Below are positions 14,234 through 17,618 of a stretch of 17,618 nucleotides of DNA, one piece after another. Source of the stretch: an uncultured Oxalobacteraceae bacterium. Its GTDB lineage: Bacteria > Pseudomonadota > Gammaproteobacteria > Burkholderiales > Burkholderiaceae. The stretch spans positions 1 through 17,618 of the forward strand of contig CAMLIL010000107.1 of assembly GCA_946480015.1 (NCBI GenBank), given 5' to 3'. Both the position numbers and the translations under genes were made by a program. The notes beneath the pieces are model-generated. The model was not told the DNA's origin. It saw nothing but the letters and a program-made list of their open reading frames with translations, and ran no database searches. Each line of letters opens with the position of its first letter. The stretch's first letter is position 1.

Positions 14234-15655
14234 CTATTTGGCCGGATCGCTCCAGCGGCTCAGCGGCTGTTCCAGGTTGGCCAGGAACCAGGCCGTGGCC
14301 GACATCACCGCGACATGGCGGCGCAAGTCTTCCGGATTGACCTTGTCGAGCGTGTCCGCGGCCGTGTGGTGATAGTTGAAATAGGAAGCGCCGTCGATCA
14401 GCGGGGAAAACACCGGCACGCCGGCCTGCTCAAGCTGGCCCAGGTCGCCCGTGCCCATTTCATCGACGCGCCGCAGCGCCTGCGCGCCCATGGGCAGTAA
14501 TGCAGCCTGCAGCGGCGCGAACAGTGGCAGGTCGCGCGCGGCGATGCTGGCCGACACACCGAACGGACGGCCAGAACCGCTATCGTTCTCGATCGCCGCC
14601 ACATGCCTGGCCAGGCTGGCGCGGCTGGCGTCGAAATAGGTCTGCGCCCCGCGCCCGCCGTTTTCCTCGTTCATCCAGGCGATGACGCGGATGGTCCGGC
14701 GCGGGCGGAAATCGAGCTTGTTCAAGGTCGCGATCACGCCCATGGCGCTGACCACCCCGGCGCCATCATCGTTGGCGCCAGTGGCCAGATCCCAGGAATC
14801 GAGGTGGCCCGACACCACCACGACCTCGTCGGCCTTGTCCGTGCCTGGCCAGTCGGCGATCACATTGAAGCTGTCGGCGTCCGGCAGCAATTGCGGCGTC
14901 AGGGTCAGCTTCATGGTCACCGGGCCGCGCGCGGCCAGCCGGCCGATCAGCAGCGCATCTTCGGTACTGACCGCGGCGGCGGGGATGCGCAAGCCATCCT
15001 TCAGGCCGGTGGTACCGGTGTGCGGCAGGCGGAAATCGGCGCCGCCGACCGAGCGCACCAGCACCGCCGCCGCGCCAAGCTCGGCGGCGCGCACCGGCCC
15101 CTGGAAGCGGTATTGCGCGCCCTGCACATAGGCCGGGCCAGCCAGGCCGCCATTGGCCATGGCCTGGTTGAACGGGATATCGAACAGCACGATGCGCCCT
15201 TTCACCTCGGCCGCGCGGGCCTTCAGTTCGTCAAAGCCGTGCAGCACGATGATCGGCGCGACCAGCCCGGTGGCGGCGGTGGCGCCGGAGCCGCCCAGGG
15301 CGGTCAGCACCACGCGCTGGGACAGGCCGCCTGGCCGGCCGGCGTACTCGACCAGTTCAGCCGTTTCCAGGCCGCGCACCCAGTGCGGCACCTTGACTGG
15401 CTGCAGCGTGACGGTGGCGCCCAGCTTGCGCAAGGCATCGGCGACCTGGCTGACGGCCGCCGCCGCGCCCGGCGAGCCGGACAGGCGCGGGCCGATCAGG
15501 TCGGTCAGGTCGCTCAGGCGCTCATAGGCCCAGTCGCTGGCCAGGGCGGTGTCGCGAATCCTGGCCAGGGCTGTCGGGTCGTTGCCGGGGGTAGCGGCGA
15601 GTGCGCTTGCACTGATGGTGCAGGCGACGAGGGTGCACAAGAGCTGGCGTTGCAT
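14234..15655 (-). CDS. Secreted M28 family metallopeptidase
   Basis: Exported di-zinc peptidase of 473 residues, close in layout to plasma glutamate carboxypeptidase (carboxypeptidase Q). It has a signal peptide (cleavage expected after ALA, residue 20). A protease-associated (PA) domain sits at roughly 110-255. The M28 catalytic domain carries the zinc ligands H284 (SGHLDSWD, with catalytic D286), bridging D296 (GANDDGAG), E330/E331 (MNEENGG; base and ligand), D358 (ENDSG) and H429 or H430 (YHHTAADT). All catalytic residues are present. It probably trims peptides in the periplasm or outside the cell. It ends 2 bp from a convergent membrane-protein gene and lies 68 bp downstream of the metallophosphoesterase gene in the same direction, so co-transcription is possible. 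The ATG at 15655 has an AGGA-type site. Confidence 0.93.
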   Translation of the reverse strand: MQRQLLCTLVACTISASALAATPGNDPTALARIRDTALASDWAYERLSDLTDLIGPRLSGSPGAAAAVSQVADALRKLGATVTLQPVKVPHWVRGLETAELVEYAGRPGGLSQRVVLTALGGSGATAATGLVAPIIVLHGFDELKARAAEVKGRIVLFDIPFNQAMANGGLAGPAYVQGAQYRFQGPVRAAELGAAAVLVRSVGGADFRLPHTGTTGLKDGLRIPAAAVSTEDALLIGRLAARGPVTMKLTLTPQLLPDADSFNVIADWPGTDKADEVVVVSGHLDSWDLATGANDDGAGVVSAMGVIATLNKLDFRPRRTIRVIAWMNEENGGRGAQTYFDASRASLARHVAAIENDSGSGRPFGVSASIAARDLPLFAPLQAALLPMGAQALRRVDEMGTGDLGQLEQAGVPVFSPLIDGASYFNYHHTAADTLDKVNPEDLRRHVAVMSATAWFLANLEQPLSRWSDPAK

Positions 15656-15671
15656 GTGGCAAATCCTATCG

Positions 15672-15686
15672 GTTCCAAGAAGGAAC
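15672..15686. promoter_or_regulatory. GTTCC-N5-GGAAC dyad upstream of M28
   Basis: A perfect 5-bp-arm inverted repeat (GTTCC, AAGAA, GGAAC) starts 17 bp ahead of the M28 peptidase ATG. It could be a small operator or a leader hairpin near the ribosome site. The rest of the 68-bp gap is A/T-rich, with ATTTGC repeated directly (about 15700-15715). Confidence 0.3.
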
Positions 15687-15723
15687 TAAACAATAGCGTA
15701 TTTGCACTATTTGCGCATTTCCA

Positions 15724-16860
15724 TTACGCACCGACCAGGATGACGCGGGTGATTTCGGAAGGCGCCAGGAAGCGTTTCGGCGGCCCCCAGTAGCCGGTCC
15801 CGCGGCTGGTGTAGACCCACAGGCGCGCCAGCCGATTCAGGCCGGCGACGAAGGGCTGTTGCAGGGGCACGAAGAAATTCCACGGGAAAAATTGCCCGCC
15901 GTGCGTATGGCCCGACAGTTGCAGGTCGAAGCCGGCCTCGGCTGCGGCGGGCGCGGTGCGCGGCTGGTGCGCCAGCAGGATGCGCACGCGCACATTGTCC
16001 GGCGCATTGGCGGCAGCCGCGGACGGGTCGCTGCGGTGGCTTTCATCGAACTGATGGGCGGTATAGTCGGGCACGCCGGCGATCATCAGCGCATCGCCGC
16101 CGCGTTCGCGCACCACGTGCTCATTCATCAGCACGGTCAGGCCGAGGCGGCGCAATTCGGTGATCCATTCATGCGCGCCGGAATAATATTCATGGTTGCC
16201 GGTCACAAAAAACGTGCCGTCCGGCGCGCGCAGGCGCGCCAGCGGTTCGGTATGCAGGCGCAGGGTGCGCACGCTGCCGTCGACCAGGTCGCCGGTGATG
16301 GCGATCGCATCGGGCTTGAGCGCATTGACCTTGGTGACAATGGCATTCAGATAACCGCGCTTGATGGTCGGCCCCACGTGGATATCGGAAATCTGCACGA
16401 TCGAGTAGCCGTGCAGCGCGGGCGGCAGGTTTTCAATCGGCACCTCGACATTGACCACGCGCGCCACCCGGCGCGCATTGACATAGCCGACCAGGGTTGC
16501 GCACGCGGCCAGCAGGGGCACGCCGATGGCGCTGCCGCGCTCGATGGCCGGCCCCGCCCCGCCGAACGGCATGGCGATCAGCAGGGCAAGATCGCGCAGC
16601 ACCGTCAGCACCAGCAGCGACGAAAAAAAGCCCATCGCGAGCAAGCCCAGCCAGGTCAGCCGTTCGCGCCAGCGCGACTGCTTCAGGCGCGCGCCGATCA
16701 GCCCGGCCGGCAGCAGCATGGTCGATACCACCAGCAGCAGCGCACCGATGGCCACGCCGGCCGGCCCCATGTTGAGCGCCGGGATCAGACGCAAGCCGAT
16801 ATACAGATGCAACAGCGCAAGCAGGGTCAGTACCGTAACGACAACGCGGCGCGGGGGCAT
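15724..16860 (-). CDS. Membrane-anchored metallophosphoesterase
   Basis: A 378-residue protein with four predicted transmembrane helices (about 7-27, 32-55, 72-97, 109-127) and a C-terminal calcineurin-like phosphoesterase domain. The metal-binding blocks are complete and in order: ISDIHVG (D159, H161), GDLVDG (D191), GNHEYY (N222, H223), AHQP (H298) and SGHTHGGQ (H318, H320). The YSIVQISDIHVGP and SRGTGYWGPPKRF stretches resemble the YaeI/YkuE-like group, some of which hydrolyse lipid-linked phosphates such as UDP-diacylglucosamine. The substrate here is not set by the sequence. The GAGGAT ribosome site supports the ATG at 16860. It may be co-transcribed with the M28 gene downstream. Confidence 0.92.
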   Translation of the reverse strand: MPPRRVVVTVLTLLALLHLYIGLRLIPALNMGPAGVAIGALLLVVSTMLLPAGLIGARLKQSRWRERLTWLGLLAMGFFSSLLVLTVLRDLALLIAMPFGGAGPAIERGSAIGVPLLAACATLVGYVNARRVARVVNVEVPIENLPPALHGYSIVQISDIHVGPTIKRGYLNAIVTKVNALKPDAIAITGDLVDGSVRTLRLHTEPLARLRAPDGTFFVTGNHEYYSGAHEWITELRRLGLTVLMNEHVVRERGGDALMIAGVPDYTAHQFDESHRSDPSAAAANAPDNVRVRILLAHQPRTAPAAAEAGFDLQLSGHTHGGQFFPWNFFVPLQQPFVAGLNRLARLWVYTSRGTGYWGPPKRFLAPSEITRVILVGA

Positions 16861-17065
16861 GGCAATCCTCGGAACAAGATGATGCAGGATAGATGGGGCA
16901 CTCTACGCCAACTGCAAGGCCGTTTCCGCGCTTGTTACATGCTGTGTTCCATTTGTAATATTCTGTATTAACAATGGCGTTGCGCCGTGGGCCAGATATA
17001 GTGGCTCCATAGACCAGCGCATTCCTGATCGACTTCGATCCCGCTGGCAGCGAAAGGACAAAGCC

Positions 17066-17512
17066 ATGTTGAAATCTACTACTGTCAAAATTGCAGGCGC
17101 CCTCATTCTGACGAGCGCCGTGACCGGTACCGCGCTGGCGAGCGACCGCGGTGTGAATACGGCGGTAGGCGCCGTGCTGGGCGCGGCGGTTGGCCACAGT
17201 GCCGGCGGACGCGACGGCGCGCTGGTCGGCGGCGTCATCGGTGCCGCGGTCGGCAACTCGATCTCCACCCGCGACAGCCGCACCCGGGTGTCGGCATCCT
17301 ACAACAGCGGCTATTACAACGACCGCTACTATGAAGACCGCCGCTACCGGCCGCAGCCGGTGTACGTCGAGTCGCGCAGCTACTACCAGCCGGCCCCGGT
17401 GTATTACGAACGCCCGGTACGCTACTACCGCCAGCCGGAAGTGGTGATCGTCGAGCCGCGCGGCTACTACCGCGGCCACCACCACGGCCACCACGGCCAC
17501 TACGGCCGCTAA
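17066..17512 (+). CDS. Exported glycine-zipper protein, Tyr/Arg/His-rich tail
   Basis: A 148-residue protein with a signal peptide (cleavage expected after ALA, residue 25). A glycine-zipper region (about 30-65) with repeated AVGAVLGAAVGHSAGG and ALVGGVIGAAVGNS steps comes next, as in outer-membrane or periplasmic lipoprotein-like helices that pack against membranes. The rest (about 78-148) is low complexity, rich in Tyr, Arg and Pro, and ends in HHHGHHGHYGR, which could bind metal. No catalytic motif is seen. An AAAGGA ribosome site precedes the ATG. It is a single-gene unit closed by the terminator at 17535. It is divergent from the metallophosphoesterase, with 205 bp between the two start codons. 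The function is unknown; an envelope-stress or surface role is a guess. Confidence 0.85.
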   Translation: MLKSTTVKIAGALILTSAVTGTALASDRGVNTAVGAVLGAAVGHSAGGRDGALVGGVIGAAVGNSISTRDSRTRVSASYNSGYYNDRYYEDRRYRPQPVYVESRSYYQPAPVYYERPVRYYRQPEVVIVEPRGYYRGHHHGHHGHYGR

Positions 17513-17534
17513 CACCTCCGCTTGCCCCCCGAAG

Positions 17535-17565
17535 CCGCCCGGTTCACGCCGGGCGGTTTTTTTTT
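17535..17565 (+). terminator. Intrinsic terminator of glycine-zipper gene
   Basis: CCGCCCGG-TTCACG-CCGGGCGG is a perfect 8-bp GC stem with a 6-base loop, followed by nine T residues. It lies 22 bp past the stop codon of the glycine-zipper gene. Confidence 0.95.
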
Positions 17566-17618
17566 GGTTCTGTCACCGGGAAGTGGTGGATATTGAACTT
17601 GTTCCGAATTTCCGAGGT
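17566..17618. other. Window end, no feature seen
   Basis: The last 53 bases after the terminator show no start codon with a ribosome site and no repeat that I can support. Confidence 0.5.

Noticed and set aside
15859..16971. Long plus-strand open frame antisense to the metallophosphoesterase
   Set aside because: It is a shadow of a gene with all metal-binding motifs intact.
1..17618. CRISPR array, insertion sequence, integrase, toxin-antitoxin or defence genes
   Set aside because: I looked for regular spaced repeats, transposase motifs and known defence domains and saw none.

Overview
The base composition is high GC. The mix of PEP-CTERM proteins, an 861-residue TonB-dependent receptor of the Xanthomonas/Caulobacter type, and a small Thivi_2564-like membrane protein suggests a Gram-negative betaproteobacterium, most like the Massilia/Duganella/Janthinobacterium group (Oxalobacteraceae). 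That placement is inferred from gene content, not from a database search. I see no rRNA, tRNA, CRISPR array, insertion sequence or prophage module.

Region 1 (about 124-6631, all minus strand) is a D-galactonate (De Ley-Doudoroff) catabolic cluster. In transcription order it holds dgoD (galactonate dehydratase), a LysR-family regulator, a TonB-dependent outer-membrane receptor, dgoK (KDGal kinase) and dgoA (KDPGal aldolase). The receptor, dgoK and dgoA are packed 8 and 2 bp apart and are very likely one operon. A perfect 19-bp inverted repeat with T-N11-A geometry lies in front of the receptor and is the best candidate site for the LysR protein. No inner-membrane galactonate transporter and no galactose dehydrogenase lie in the window.

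Region 2 (about 6632-7077) holds a decayed C-terminal piece of a GH53 endo-galactanase on the plus strand. It suggests the locus once linked galactan breakdown to galactonate use. A perfect 11-bp-stem hairpin separates it from region 3.

Region 3 (7078-12462, minus strand) is a secreted or surface polysaccharide-active set. A lipoprotein with a parallel beta-helix is followed by a 1026-residue multidomain protein resembling alginate lyases, and 10 bp later by a short PEP-CTERM protein. The promoter region of the lyase-like gene carries several ATCGAT-centred operator-like palindromes (LacI/GalR style), one just downstream of a clear extended -10.

Region 4 (12603-17618) is mixed housekeeping and accessory: a free-standing DUF1566-like protein; a PEP-CTERM protein whose 3' end overlaps it by 80 bp; a 59-residue two-helix membrane protein; a secreted M28 aminopeptidase/carboxypeptidase-like enzyme; a membrane-anchored metallophosphoesterase; and a small exported glycine-zipper protein followed by a textbook intrinsic terminator.

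I did not find a clearly undescribed system. The most useful leads are the operator array on the lyase/PEP-CTERM operon, the receptor embedded in the dgo operon, the GH53 remnant, and an intrinsic terminator placed so that the M28 transcript would run antisense across a whole small membrane-protein gene.
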